Shown piece by piece: positions 44,601-55,662 of a DNA stretch of 64,000 nucleotides. The stretch lies in NCBI GenBank assembly GCA_963170055.1, contig CAUJGJ010000444.1:7171618-7235617 (forward strand). Reading direction: 5' to 3'. Each line of letters begins with the position of its first letter. Position 1 is the stretch's first letter. The position numbers and the translations under genes are program-made. This stretch comes from Halisarca cf. caerulea (Eukaryota; Porifera; Demospongiae; Chondrillida; Halisarcidae). The notes beneath the pieces are model-generated. The model saw nothing but the letters and a program-made list of their open reading frames with translations. It made no database searches and was not told the DNA's origin.

Positions 44601-47600
44601 TCCCAGTCACTCAAATGGAGATCCACACATTTCCACTCCAGATGGACTTCAGTACACCTTTAATGGTAAGGGAGAATACACATACGTTGAGACCATGGAT
44701 GGGAGTTTTGTGGCACAATGTCGACTAGAACAGGCCACTGGACCCAACGGCACTTTAGTGGCAGCAACTTTGTTCACTGCTATAGTTGCCAAAACAAACA
44801 CTTCTGATAAAGTTCAGATGTCCCTTGTCAATGGCAATGATATTGAAGTGTTAGTGAATGACTGTGTGATTGATCTTTCTGCAATAAGATGGAAACAGTT
44901 TGCTGGAGTCGGACTTACAAGAACCACCAATGGTTCTGTTGTAGCATCATTCACTGGTGGTTACTTTGTTGAGGTGAGAGCTGAGCATGACATGCTATCG
45001 CTCATTAAGATGTCCTTTCCAGATGAAGCCAGAGGACAAACCCAGGGTCTTATGGGGAACTACAACTGTGATCCATCAGATGATTTAATACCCAAGGGTA
45101 TGTCTGAACCTATTCCAGCAAATTCATCATTTGAGGATGTTCATTATAACTTTGGATTGACATGTGAGTTTACTAATGTATAGAGAAACAGTGTGCTGGA
45201 GTACATAGTTCACAATATGGCAAGTTAGGGTACCATTAAGGGTAGTGAGGGAGAGTATACAAATGCCCTCTCTCCCATAGCATATCTCAGGTAGCTGCCA
45301 TAGAAGTGGTATATGTCAAGTCTTGCTGCCATTTTGGGTTGTAAGAGTGTGTGTACAACTCCCTTTCTACACAGTCAGAAAATGTAATTGCTGCACAGCC
45401 TTTATGGTAGTGAGGATGAGTGTGTGCACTTGATACTAATGATGATTCTGAGTCTATACACTTCTTAAAGGGTTTAAATCTAGGGAGTCCTATATTGTCT
45501 GCCTTTGTTTCCAGAGTACTCAACAGACAGGCAGTTATATCACATTTCCAACTTCAATACTGCCATTCTTATACTTGTTTGCAAGTGTTTCAAGGCTCCC
45601 CCATGTTTATAACTCAAGCTACTTGTTGCCGATATTCTATTGAATGCACAATTTTTCACTTTAACCCTTCATTGTGGGACTTCTGTAGTTGTGAAAGCAC
45701 ATTATTGTGATAAAATAGCTCAACCAAAACAACATCGAGATGTGCTTACCTTATTTGACCGAATAATGATCCGGGTGTTCAATTCTTTCCTGGGACTATG
45801 GCCCTGGTGTTCAACGAACAGGCCTCTTTGAAAATGCTTCTTGCATGCTGAAATAACTTAGGAGTTAGTTGGGCCAAAACAATTCAAATTTACTCCTAAA
45901 ATGATTGAAAATGAAGGAACCACTATAGTTGATCACCCATGACGACAATTACCTGATTTCATCATAAAACCCATACAACAGGAAAGGGCCAACACAATTG
46001 GCCACTGAAAGGAAGTATAGGTCTAGGTTTCTGCATTCTTATATTTGATGTTGCAAGTATCCCGGACATTAAAATTGTTAGCACACACTATTGAAAACTG
46101 TGGAAGTATTGCAGTAAATCCTCAATTTACTCCCCTGTAAACCTGCAATTTGCAGAAAGATTATCACCATTGACTATAAGCTAAAAAAGTTGAGTCAGTG
46201 ACGTCCAGTATAACAAATATTGGCTATTCCCTGTAGGGCTCCTCAAGTCCAGCAATGAAAGTTTATTCTGTTACAAGGATTCAGAGAACTTTAGTACTTT
46301 TCATGACCCAGGCTTTATTCCATCCTTTGAGCCAATCTTCAGTAATTCTGAACTTGAGGAACAAGCCATTGAGATGTGTGGGGACAATCGTGGTTGCATG
46401 TTTGATGTGGCAGCTACTGGGAGATTGGAAGTAGGTAACTCAGCTCTTGAAGCAAGAAGAGAGGAAGAAACGGATGCTGACCTAGCCATACCCAGTAAGC
46501 AATAGACTTTGCTATCAACTGGAATGATCTGCACTACATTTGATGTGAATGTCCTTGCCATGTAAATAGGTGTATATAGGCATGTAAAGGTGTTGTTGCA
46601 TATTGAACGTATGTATGCATGCATGTACAGTAATATGATTATACTCATATTGTTAAACATACATATATGATGAGATTAACAGAACTTTCATATCTTCTCA
46701 CTAGTTGTGTGTGACCCTCCATGTGTGAACGGTGCCTGTGTTGCCAATGACACATGTCAGTGCTCTCCTGACTACACTGGACCAACTTGTGATGTACCCG
46801 GTAAGCCTTGTTAACACTCAATTTCTTTACATTGTTCACACTTTGCCCAATTAACAGTCCAAAAGAAGGAGTACAGTACATATGAATTAACTGACACAAA
46901 ATCCCATAGTAATACATAGTAAGTCTAAAAGTATTACGGGCTATATGCATATAAACTGCTTTAACCATAGCATATTTTGTGTATGAATTACACAAATCTA
47001 CCAAAGCACATCACTGAAACAGGTTATCTTGTGGCATATATTACACAGATTGTATCAGCAAAGTAGAATAGATCATTCACACACCATAAAGTACATACTA
47101 ACAAGTTGAAAGTATTAAAATATTTGTCTGTTTCACAGTACTGTCCGGTTGTGATATGAACGTGTGCCAGAATGGGGGTACCTGCTGTCAACATTCCTTC
47201 ACCTACACATGTGAATGCCCTATTGGATATGGTGGAGAATTCTGTGAAGAAGGTGAGTAGATGAAGCTACAGTTAAAGTCTCACCTCTGCTGAGTTTCTG
47301 CCTTATGCATTCAGCCAACATAGCTTATAAGGTCTTGTGTAAATGGCAGACATGACCAGGCAATTTTTTACAAAACTGTGCAAACATAGTGTAAGATGAG
47401 ATTCTGCACCAATTGAATCAAAAATAGATAGAATAAAAAATAAATATTCTCATGGTTTGACTTGAGATGACTGATGTTGTGTTTTCCTTATCCACTGTTA
47501 CTATTTGCAATTATTACTGGGACAGACAAACTATTTCCAGTCTGATAATCTACATGGAATCACAAATAGGTTTGATTATCTATGACATTATTGTCCCACA

Positions 47601-48200
47601 GAGTGCACTCCTACTGTGGATCTGTGTCTGGCAGTTGATACTTCCCGAAGTATTAAAAATTTCCAAATTGATAGACAGAATCAAGCTCTGAGTCAGTTTG
47701 CTGAACAGCTGAATGTGGGTACTGGAAGATGCCAAAGTCGTGTAGCTGCTGTAGTCTATGGAAATGGAGCTGATATGTCCTTTGGCTTGAGCGATTACAC
47801 AGACAGTCCAAGCTTAGCTGCAACTCTTGGCAATTTGCCAAGAGAAAGTAACTATAGAAAAGGTGGTACAAGGACTGACTTAGCTCTAAAAAAATGTGCA
47901 CAAATCCTAGAAGATGAAGGTCAAAGTGGAAAATGTAACCAGAAAGTCATCATTGTCTTTCTTGATGGAAAGCCTCACCCACGTAATGCCAATCTTGCTG
48001 CTATTCTTGGAAATATCAAGTCTCAAGGAATTAAAGTTGTTGCTGTTGGAGCATCAACACGTACACCTAGGGAGGATCTGCTTGAACTAGCTCTTGATGA
48101 ACCTGATAATGTGATACAATCAGATAACTTCTTTGGATTAACAAAAATAGTGCCTGACATTATTAACTCGGTCGACATCTGTCCTCAGTGTGGAAAATGA
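41697..48200 (+). CDS. Copy C: secreted AMOP-VWD-EGF(2)-VWA protein
   Basis: Nine exons: 41697-41778, 42319-42621, 42783-43404, 44018-44427, 44597-45163, 46237-46494, 46705-46800, 47139-47252, 47602-48200 (1016 aa), with the same intron phases as A and B. Domains: signal peptide (1-27), E-set, linker, AMOP, VWD, Cys module, two EGF modules (748-779, 780-817), VWA (818-1016). It keeps the canonical NGDPH at the VWD start (the autoproteolysis motif GD/PH of MUC4/SUSD2-type VWD domains) and FLDG at the third MIDAS position, both changed in A and B. It lacks the third EGF exon; phase 1-1 symmetry keeps the frame. It stops inside the VWA exon (QCGK) and has no extra tail exon. The pre-VWD linker (TYTVTVTITI) has no Phe run. 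Confidence 0.9.
45164..46236. other. Expanded intron 5 of copy C
   Basis: 1073 bp against 128 bp (A) and 177 bp (B). It contains TTAACCCTTCATTGTGGGAC at 45661, a piggyBac-like terminus as at 948 and 2501, but I could not place the opposite end. No coding feature is supported. Confidence 0.55.
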
Positions 48201-48432
48201 ATTGTAAGTTATATAACTACATCATCCACACATGTTAAATTCGAAGTACGTATACTACTACTTTGCATACTCAGGAATCCATGTTTGTGTCATGATAGTT
48301 ACATATACATTAATATCTTCATAAATACACATGTCACACATTATAGGTAAACTACCCTCCATAACTAAAACTATGTACTTTCATGGCATACATTATTCTT
48401 CCCATTTCATTCTATGTAGAATGCAGAACTGG

Positions 48433-48438
48433 AATAAA
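48433..48438 (+). promoter_or_regulatory. Candidate polyadenylation signal of copy C
   Basis: AATAAA 233 bp after the copy C stop codon, the first canonical hexamer downstream. Confidence 0.45.
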
Positions 48439-48728
48439 GCAGCCAAACCCTCAATGCAGTGCTAGTAGTGACTCTTAGAGAACTAGATTAGGAAGTAGTT
48501 TTAAATCTGTAGTGATTTATAGACATTAGTCATAAACTCAGATCAGCACATATAATTGATTTGTAAGCACTTCTTTGGTTACTGTAATAATTCTTATCAT
48601 CTGATGATGCCATACATCAAAGGCACTGCCTGGGTGGTAAATCGTGTACCATCCTGGCGGTCAGGGCAGTAATCTACAAGCGCCCAAACATTACCTTTGC
48701 AAGTGGGACATGTCTGTGAACTTCGAAA

Positions 48729-49037
48729 TTGAGCAGAGGTGGCTCTCCAGTAAGTGGAGAACTCTCTTCATCAATTCCTGGCAGCAGGATTTGCAGGTTT
48801 TGCTATTGCTTAACCTTCTGTGTAGACTCTCAACTCAACCCACTACCTCCATCTGAACACACTATACCGTTACTTCTCACTCGGCTTGGCTTAGACGGTC
48901 TATCCTTATCCACGATGAAGTCCTACATCTCCGCCATTAGGAATATGCTAAGCAATAACGGGAATATCAGGCATATAAATTTAATAGATATATTGCTTTT
49001 TACATTCTTGGAATTCTTGCAAATTAGGTACATGTGA
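48729..49037 (+). pseudogene. Tyrosine-recombinase fragment, DIRS-like
   Basis: The frame reads FCYCLTFCVDSQLNPLPPSE, HTIPLLLTRLGLDGLSLSTM and KSYISAIRNM, matching the N-terminal SAM-like core-binding domain of tyrosine recombinases from DIRS/Crypton-type elements (FC....L.PLP.SE.T...... LS.STIK.YLSAIR). The catalytic C-terminal half (Arg-His-Arg-Tyr) is not present downstream, so this is a fragment. Confidence 0.65.
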
Positions 49038-49749
49038 CAATGGACTTGACAAGCACTACAAAGATTCTTGACAGATGTTCAGTTTGTGTAGCTTCTAAGA
49101 GAAGTACACAGTACAGTGACTTTAGCACACACTGACCCGAAAGCTACAGTGTATGCATCTCGCCTAGATAGCCAGGCAACAGTCACTGAGTGTAGACTCA
49201 AGGAAGGGCACAGAGACCCCAGTGTTAGAGCACTAACTTAGTAGTAACTGTTGATGACCTACAATCTCACCAAGGGAACGGGGCCTGATGAGAATAGTAA
49301 GATGTAAAAACTTCACTACATACTCAATGACAAATGCAGTGCACAAATATATACAAAATTCTATAGCATGACCTGTACTCTTATTCAACTGTTGATATTG
49401 ACGTGTTTCGCATATTAACAGGAAAAAAACTTGTATTACAAATCATGAGAATCTCAGCAAAACACATGATACAAAGGATTCCTATGTAAATGATACAAAG
49501 CATGCTATTGGGAATGTGATAGACAGCATTCAGACGGAATCCAAACCTTTTGGCATTATCCGAACCAAGTGTCCAGGTAAACTTGAAAATGTCTGCTATC
49601 AGAATCTTGAGGCAGAGCAAGTTGACAAAGGTACATACCCATTTTATTACCTTATAAGACTTGTTTTGTACTGACTTAGGTGGGTTGTATCAACACATAC
49701 TCATTCAGTAAAGCATTTAATAAGGGGCAGTATTATCAATGTGAGCATG

Positions 49750-50212
49750 GATTGATCCAGTGACTGCCGTACTTCACCTGCCCATCATGCTTTGCTGATC
49801 AACACTCTGTTCACCTGGATGGGAACAAAAAACTCTACTGGTACTCATCAGTGCCATGGTATGTGTATGTAGTTACTACATTTTCCTTTTCTACTGCATG
49901 GCACTGGGTATTGCTTTTCTTTCAGTGGCATTCGTACACAATACTACATTGGACCATTCATTGAACAAAATGAGGAAGTGGATGCTCATTTGATCAATAT
50001 TGGGTACAATCTGGAGGTCAGTACAATGTATTGATCATAAGAAGTAACCCCACTATAATTTTTCTACTCATGTTATTATGCTGGTGTGCAATTTCCTGTT
50101 TAGAATGTCTTGGAGGGAGGTATGTGTGGCACCACATGCTGGAAGACTGCTAAAGCTGCCTCAAAGACTCTACCTCAATTGGACGAGGCTGGTATTGAAG
50201 TTGCTGGATGCT
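49750..50212 (+). pseudogene. KDZ-type (Kyakuja-Dileera-Zisupton) transposase-like fragment
   Basis: Three exons join in frame by GT-AG splicing: about 49768-49858, 49926-50016, 50104-50212. They encode CPSCFADQHSVHLDGNKKLY with WYSSVP, then IRTQYYIGPFIEQNEEVDAH, then MCGTTCWKTAKAASKTLPQL followed by DEAGIEVAGC. The pattern CP.C...... LDGN.K, a ..FI.Q.EVD.. segment and C......A..... DE.GI....C(RH) is that of KDZ-like transposases of marine invertebrates. A TAG follows AGC where CRHG is expected, and I see no continuation, so it is probably broken. The family assignment is from memory of the pattern. Confidence 0.5.
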
Positions 50213-50454
50213 AGCAAAAGTGTTCATCTGCATCTGCATGTAATGTTTCAGATTTCCTATTGTGTCACTTCAGCAATTTGTATGCTCTGTATACTATACA
50301 TCCTACATACAGCTACGAGTACTCACACTACTTGCATACAGAGTATTTCAAGCAAGTAAAATTGTGTGGGCTGACACCATCTGCCGGTAACCATTCCAAA
50401 GTGGCACACTCTTGGCTTTGTCAAATACCTGTGGGGTGGGTGATGGCAGAAATG

Positions 50455-51620
50455 GCAATAAGTAAATTGAGTTAAAAAATCGTTGGGGCTGCTGCTGCCC
50501 CCCACACGCTTGAAATACTTGCTAAGTATTGAAGGGTACCTATACTGAACAGGTGTACATGCACCTAGTGTGTACTCGCGTGTGCACTTATGCACACACA
50601 CACACACACACACAAGTGTGTTATGCAGCCAAAAATGCAATGTTATGTTGCTTCATTAAACACACTCTTCAAACTTATTTGCTTGAAAACGATTGCTAAT
50701 TCATTCCTGTATAATTTCATACTTCTATATTGCTATTATATAAATACTCTCAGGGGCTGATCCAGAAAAAAAATTAGGGGGGCACCATATACATATATAT
50801 GTTGGTGCAAGCTAACCCCTCCAACCCCTTCCCCCAGTTTTGATGTATGTATTGTATGTGTATGTACATAGCAGGATACCCATTGAGGAGTAGTAGTTAC
50901 AAAGTACAGTGATCTAAAGAGACGCATGTGCAGATGTGGATGTGAAGGGTATACAACTAGGGGGGCTGGGGGTATGTTCCCACAGGGAAACTTTGAGTTT
51001 TTAGGTTATAGAAGGTGGTATCTGAGGCCATTTTAGACCATTCAAGGTTGATTTTGACACTCAAGTAGAGCCTTCTTTATTACAATAACTACACTACAGT
51101 TGGACTTTTCGGTGGAAGCACCCCTCCCCCACTGGATAGAACCCTGCCTGGGCGATAGCTGTAGTTGGTAGTTACATACAAGGAACTCATTGACAAGCTT
51201 AGTAACAACTGCTGTGGTATACTGGGTCACTTGTATGGCTTCCCCAATCAGCAAGACTTCCAACAATTATCACCTACTGCTATGATTGCGCAATTGGGCT
51301 ATAGTATGACATAATATTGCTAAAAACATGGCAAATTCAGTAAAACGAAGTAGATCAACCTGAAGGCTAGGTAACTAAGGTTTGGCATAGAAAAAGGATT
51401 ATTTACTGCTGATTTTAGTATCAATGGTGATTGTACTAACTTTTAATAGCTTTAACCCAAAGACAAAGTGATTCCCAAGATATTATGTTTCAATCTTGAA
51501 TTTTTCACTACCAATTTTTTATTTAACCTTAGCAACTTAGGGGGGGGGGGGGGGACACAGGTCCCCTGTGCCCCTCCCCCCTAGATCTGCCCCTGACTCT
51601 ATTATAAGAACACTAACTTG
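50455..51620. repeat. Hairpin MITE, subfamily a, split by another element
   Basis: Starts with the hairpin core (AAATTGAGTTAAAAAATCG ... CTTGAAATACTTGC) and runs to ATTATATAAATACTCT at 50750, then resumes at 51596 with ACTCTATTATAAGA, which is contiguous in the intact copy at 55510-55525. Includes a (CA)n tract at about 50594-50613. Confidence 0.75.
50751..51595. mobile_element. CAGGGGC-terminus element, 845 bp, 5-bp duplication ACTCT
   Basis: Ends CAGGGGCTGATCCAG and CTAGATCTGCCCCTG are inverted; ACTCT flanks both sides (50746-50750, 51596-51600), and the intact hairpin MITE provides the empty site. G-run (about 51540-51554) and GGGGGGC tracts lie just inside both ends, as in 8180-8619. A hAT subgroup with 5-bp duplications is my best guess. 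No transposase. Confidence 0.85.
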
Positions 51621-52322
51621 AATGACCAAGGAAATAAGCAGCAGTCATAGCCATTACTCACTCAAACCACCAGGAAAAGAGGTTGAATCCAGATATGGGT
51701 TGTGTTATTCTGTGTTACTAGAATTTATAGTATCAGATAACATGTAATCGACCCAATGCATAATTTGTTTTTGGGAGGAAGAAGCATGCAATAACAGCTG
51801 ACTGCATTCAAGTCCCCAGTGATGCAGGAAGGATTTGTGACAAAATTGATTCTGGTTTTGCAGATTTCACCGCAGACCAGTGGAAAAATTGGATAATCAT
51901 ACATAGTTCAGTTACTTTGACAAAAACTTCCATATGAACAATATTTATACTTGACAAAGTTGTGGATGCCAGTATCAAATTATGCTCGCCAACTTTGACA
52001 CCATCTGCTATTGCCCAAGCCCACACCCTTATTGTTGACCATTGTCAGAATTCTGCATGCCCTATTAACATGCATCTTGCATGTCATAAGGCTGATTGTG
52101 TGCAAGATTTTGGGCCAATTCGTACACTTTGGTGCTTTCCCTTGAGCTGATCATGTGTGCTTTTCCTGTGTAGTTATCTATAAAAGTAGACTCCTTCTTT
52201 TAGTATTTTTCCTTGCTTGAAATCAGATAAGTGTGACTGTTAACGTATACTATCAAGATTTGCAATACTAACAAGACATTTACATAGGCGTAGTTGCCAG
52301 GATTCTTCAAGAGCAAGAAGAG

Positions 52323-52440
52323 ATGACAAGCAGAACGCTAGTATTGCCCGATCAGATTTCTGGAACAGGCAACTGGGATAACTGGGTGGACCACTTTGAA
52401 AGTGTCACAGCAGTCAATGGCCGGGATAGTGAGAAACGTA
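52323..52440 (+). pseudogene. Retroelement gag-like fragment
   Basis: MTSRTLVLPDQISGTGNWDN followed by WVDHFESVTAVNGRDSEK resembles the N terminus of invertebrate LTR-retroelement gag-like proteins (LP...SG.G.W..W..HFE.V..VN.W...EKL..L). The family-typical LWLRVRL continuation is not in frame here. Fragment only. Confidence 0.4.
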
Positions 52441-52712
52441 GTCTCTCACCCAGACCCACTTCTGGCAGCCATTTTATCCTCACCGGGAAGATGGGTCTGG
52501 TACATATACAACGAAACCTTGGATCTACTGCAAAATATACTGTGCAAATTTCACGTGATAACCATGCTGAATATGTACGCGTGTATTGCAGAGAATTGAT
52601 GCTTTTGCTTCAGAGACAAAGGAAAAAGACGAAGTATGCCTAACATTTTCAAACCGAACCGGACTTGAATATGGTAAACCGTCCCAATTTGGGGCAGGCC
52701 CTAATTTGGGTT

Positions 52713-52830
52713 GCTTTGAACAAAACGGTAAACTGTGGCGCTCAGAAGGATCACACAGTTTTACTTTACTCCATGCCATGCTTTGTACTCAAATGACAAG
52801 AGCGCCACAGTTTACCGTTTTGTTCAAAGC
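52713..52830. repeat. Small foldback element, 31-bp perfect arms
   Basis: 52713-52743 and 52800-52830 are exact reverse complements over 31 bp (begin GCTTTGAACAAAACGG). The loop is 56 bp. No clear target duplication. Could be a minimal MITE. Confidence 0.85.
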
Positions 52831-53179
52831 GACATTCACACTTTCTGACTTTTATCACAGCTTTTTCCAGTTTAGCTATAGGAATGACCATTCATTGAAT
52901 GTGCACGAGGATCAATATGCCTTTAGGTGTGCAATTTGCATTGTTATTAGCTGGCATCGACAGGTCTCACTCCTGACATGGGAAGTCTCACTCCTGACAT
53001 GGGAAATCTCACTCATGCTGACGACAAGCCTCACTTATGCAGATTAATTAGGTTGGCATCTCTGCCCAAATTAGGATTGTTTACCTTATATCTCTGTTAC
53101 TGACAACCATCTGGCCCGCGTTAAGTCAGAGACTTCGTGCTGATCCATTTTGGAGAATTTAACATATTCAGTTGTTGTC

Positions 53180-54130
53180 ATTGTTTCCAATTCTTGGAAA
53201 CTGCGTCCAATCGCCTCAGTCAAGAAGTTGAAAAAAAAAGAATCGATAGTGAGAAACACCTCCTATGGTTGAAGGTTCGACTTAACAACATCAGGGAAGA
53301 ACTTGGCAAAGCTCTAGACATACAAGCAAGTATGTACATGACATCCCGAAGTGAGTAAACTGGAAGTGAAAGCCAAGCTGCAACCAACCTGTTGTGATAT
53401 TATATACAGCTAAATTAACCATCCACAGAGTGCAATGTCCCAGGCCATCAGAAGCCAGCTGAAGGAGCATAATAGGTCCAGAGCAAAGAAAAGACCTCCA
53501 TCTGAAATGCCGAAAGGATCTGAGGAGAAAAAGATTATACCAAAAAAAAAAGAAAAACTCTTAAGAAACCAGTGACTACAATGCAACACAGCATGTAACA
53601 ATAGTGAGTGTGATGTCTATAGTCTTATTTATAGGGCAAAACAGTGGTTTCCATGTCAAATATGACATTGGAGAGGATGAAACCCTCTTACAAACGCCAT
53701 TGCACATGGCTTCAAAACAAATACAAGACTGAGAAGCCTGACATACTTTGGGTCAAGAACGTAATGAGGATCACCTTTCCCATTCCGCAGGAAAATGATT
53801 TGTGAAGAATTGGCAAATGCATAAAAAGTAGTCCAGATATACCCTTTCCTACAGCACCTACAAGAGGTATGCATCCACAGTAGCTACTACACAGTGGTTG
53901 TCAAGGATATTATGTCAGTAGAGAGTTTTTACCTCTGCAACACTCACAATGTAGTTCAAGGAAGAAGTACAAAGAGTCATGAGCTGCTCCCTCTCTGCAG
54001 CAAGAGACATTATAGAGAAGGTGATTGAACAAGCATCGCTTGAGGATAGGACAGACATCAAGGAAGAACTTGACAAAGCTAAAGACTTACTAGCAAGTAC
54101 ATGCGACATGCTTAATATAAAAGCATAATC
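53180..54130 (+). pseudogene. Unassigned coding fragments with a repeated helical motif
   Basis: Two stretches encode similar charged helical peptides: SEKHLLWLKVRLNNIREELG with KALDIQAS (about 53250-53330) and ASLEDRTDIKEELDKAKDLL (about 54030-54095). Both end just before a GCAAGTA splice-donor-like site. EKHLLWLKVRL also echoes the gag-type motif missing from 52323-52440. I cannot name the protein. It may be a retroelement or a broken host gene. Confidence 0.35.
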
Positions 54131-54337
54131 AAATTTAGTCCATACAAATTTTATCCGTACGTCTAGATTGAAGGTTGCTCCTTGGGCTCAAATGTCTATG
54201 CCAACTTATGCACAGCAGACAAGGGAAGGTGGACACTGCTTATATATGCTGTCAAATTTCTGTGATGGTATACTATTTGCAAAGTATGTATATTATATAA
54301 TAGTACATTACATGTATATATATGTATAATTCTGCAG

Positions 54338-54619
54338 GAAAGCATACTCATAGAGGAAGCAGTACTGAGCAAGACAACTCCAACCAGTCTCTACACAGAA
54401 GATCGCAACTGGCTGGTGGCAGCCGGCCAACCAATTTTGCAACCACCAACAGAGCAAATTCCAGAGCTGCTAGTTGCTGCTTACTACGTCTTCAACGTCA
54501 AGTACAAACCACGAACAAAACCAGTCTTGACATTTCTAGAAAAGGCAGCAGTCAACAAATATATAACACACCCAGGACAACTTGTTATAAAACTATATCA
54601 AATCAGTAACAGTAAGTAG
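54338..54619 (+). CDS. Unassigned exon, 90-residue open frame
   Basis: After a CTGCAG acceptor the frame reads SILIEEAVLSKTTPTSLYTE, DRNWLVAAGQPILQPPTEQI, PELLVAAYYVFNVKYKPRTK and PVLTFLEKAAVNKYITHP, ending TAG at 54617-54619. The AAYYVFN..Y........ FLE.A pattern resembles a C-terminal segment found in uncharacterised, transposon-associated proteins of marine invertebrates, but I cannot name a family. It may be the last exon of the fragments at 53180-54130. Confidence 0.35.
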   Translation, partial: ESILIEEAVLSKTTPTSLYTEDRNWLVAAGQPILQPPTEQIPELLVAAYYVFNVKYKPRTKPVLTFLEKAAVNKYITHPGQLVIKLYQISNSK

Positions 54620-54954
54620 GAGTAGCAAAATATGCATGTACCTTGATTTATCACAATCATTTTTGGTAGAAATTATTGACTGCCATTTGTAAGTATTTAT
54701 CTGTTCTGAGCATTGTTAAGCAATAAGCATGCAATTACATAATGTAACATGCAAGTAGAAGATACAAACAGTAATGATAAAGGATTTTGGCTTGATTCAC
54801 ATCAGTCAATAGGAAGACTTAGGTAACATCATTGAATGACACATGCAAGATTACAGTCCAACACATTGCAAGCAGAGGCAATAGAAAGGCCAGGTGCAGA
54901 GGCAATAATAGGGAGCATGTATGTGGAGTTTAAATACAATACACATTCCATTGC

Positions 54955-55265
54955 CTACTAGTACCCCACAACCAACCAGGTTATGATCAGGTCAAGCCCA
55001 TGATCAAGCGATTCTGGGATTATCAGGGGAAGGCATGGTTGGTGTATGATTGTGCGTTCAGGCAGAAGATGGCAGCCTCCAAGAGCTCCAACTGGGGTGC
55101 AATAGACCACGATTTGTGGGCCATGGCCATTGGGCCTCAAAGTTTCCTACTGATTCACAAGTCCCTGCCTAAGTCCAGTATCTCCAGGAGGTATTTCCTG
55201 TCCTGTGACGCTTGGAATTGGTGTCGGTGTGATCCAAACAAACATGTTACAATCCACCATTGCTA
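54955..55265 (+). pseudogene. gag-like fragment of a YR (DIRS/Ngaro-type) retroelement
   Basis: The frame gives IKRFWDYQGKAWLVYDCAFR, QKMAASKSSNWGAIDHDLWA and MAIG, matching the W..YD..FR..AA.....W..ID..LW pattern common in gag-like ORFs of marine-invertebrate tyrosine-recombinase retroelements. A weak Cys-rich end follows (CDAWNWCRC). Consistent with the recombinase fragment at 48729, though 6 kb apart. Confidence 0.5.
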
Positions 55266-55292
55266 GGCCAGGAATATCCACAATGGTTACAA

Positions 55293-55551
55293 ACAAGTAA
55301 TTCGAGTTAAAAACTCGTGGGGCTGCCGCCCCACACACTCGAATTACTTGCAAAGCATTGGAGTGCAAGTACACAGCTGAACATTCATTGAACATACTGT
55401 TTATTGTAACTGGGCAATTGTTTTGAAAACAATTGCCATATTTGGCAATTGTTTTCAAAACAATTCCTATAACTCATTCCTGTATAAATTCATACTTCTC
55501 TATTACTATTATATAAATTCTCTATTATAAGACTTTTCTTCAAATCTATAT

Positions 55552-55598
<47 letters not shown>

Positions 55599-55660
55599 CG
55601 AGCGTTACACACCGGAAGTCCAAATGAAAACAATATAGGGGCTGCCTGTGGCAGCCCCTA
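55293..55660 (+). repeat. Hairpin MITE, subfamily a, best complete copy
   Basis: Layout: CAAGTAATTCGAGTTAAAAA, CTCGTGGGGCTGCCGCCCCA and ACTCGAATTACTTG (nested hairpin), GAACATTCATTGAACATAC, a TTGTTTTGAAAACAATTGCC double hairpin, AATTCATACTTCTCTATTAC, (TA)n at about 55552-55592, GGACGAGCGTTACACACC, GGAAGTCCAAATGAAAACAA and a terminal GGGGCTGCCTGTGGCAGCCCC hairpin-like end. Non-coding. Used as the reference for other copies. Confidence 0.85.
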
Positions 55661-55662
55661 AA

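Noticed and set aside
52586..53047. 153-codon frame around 52.6-53.0 kb
   Set aside because: It runs through a foldback element and a TCACTCCTGACATGGGAA tandem repeat; no domain is recognisable.
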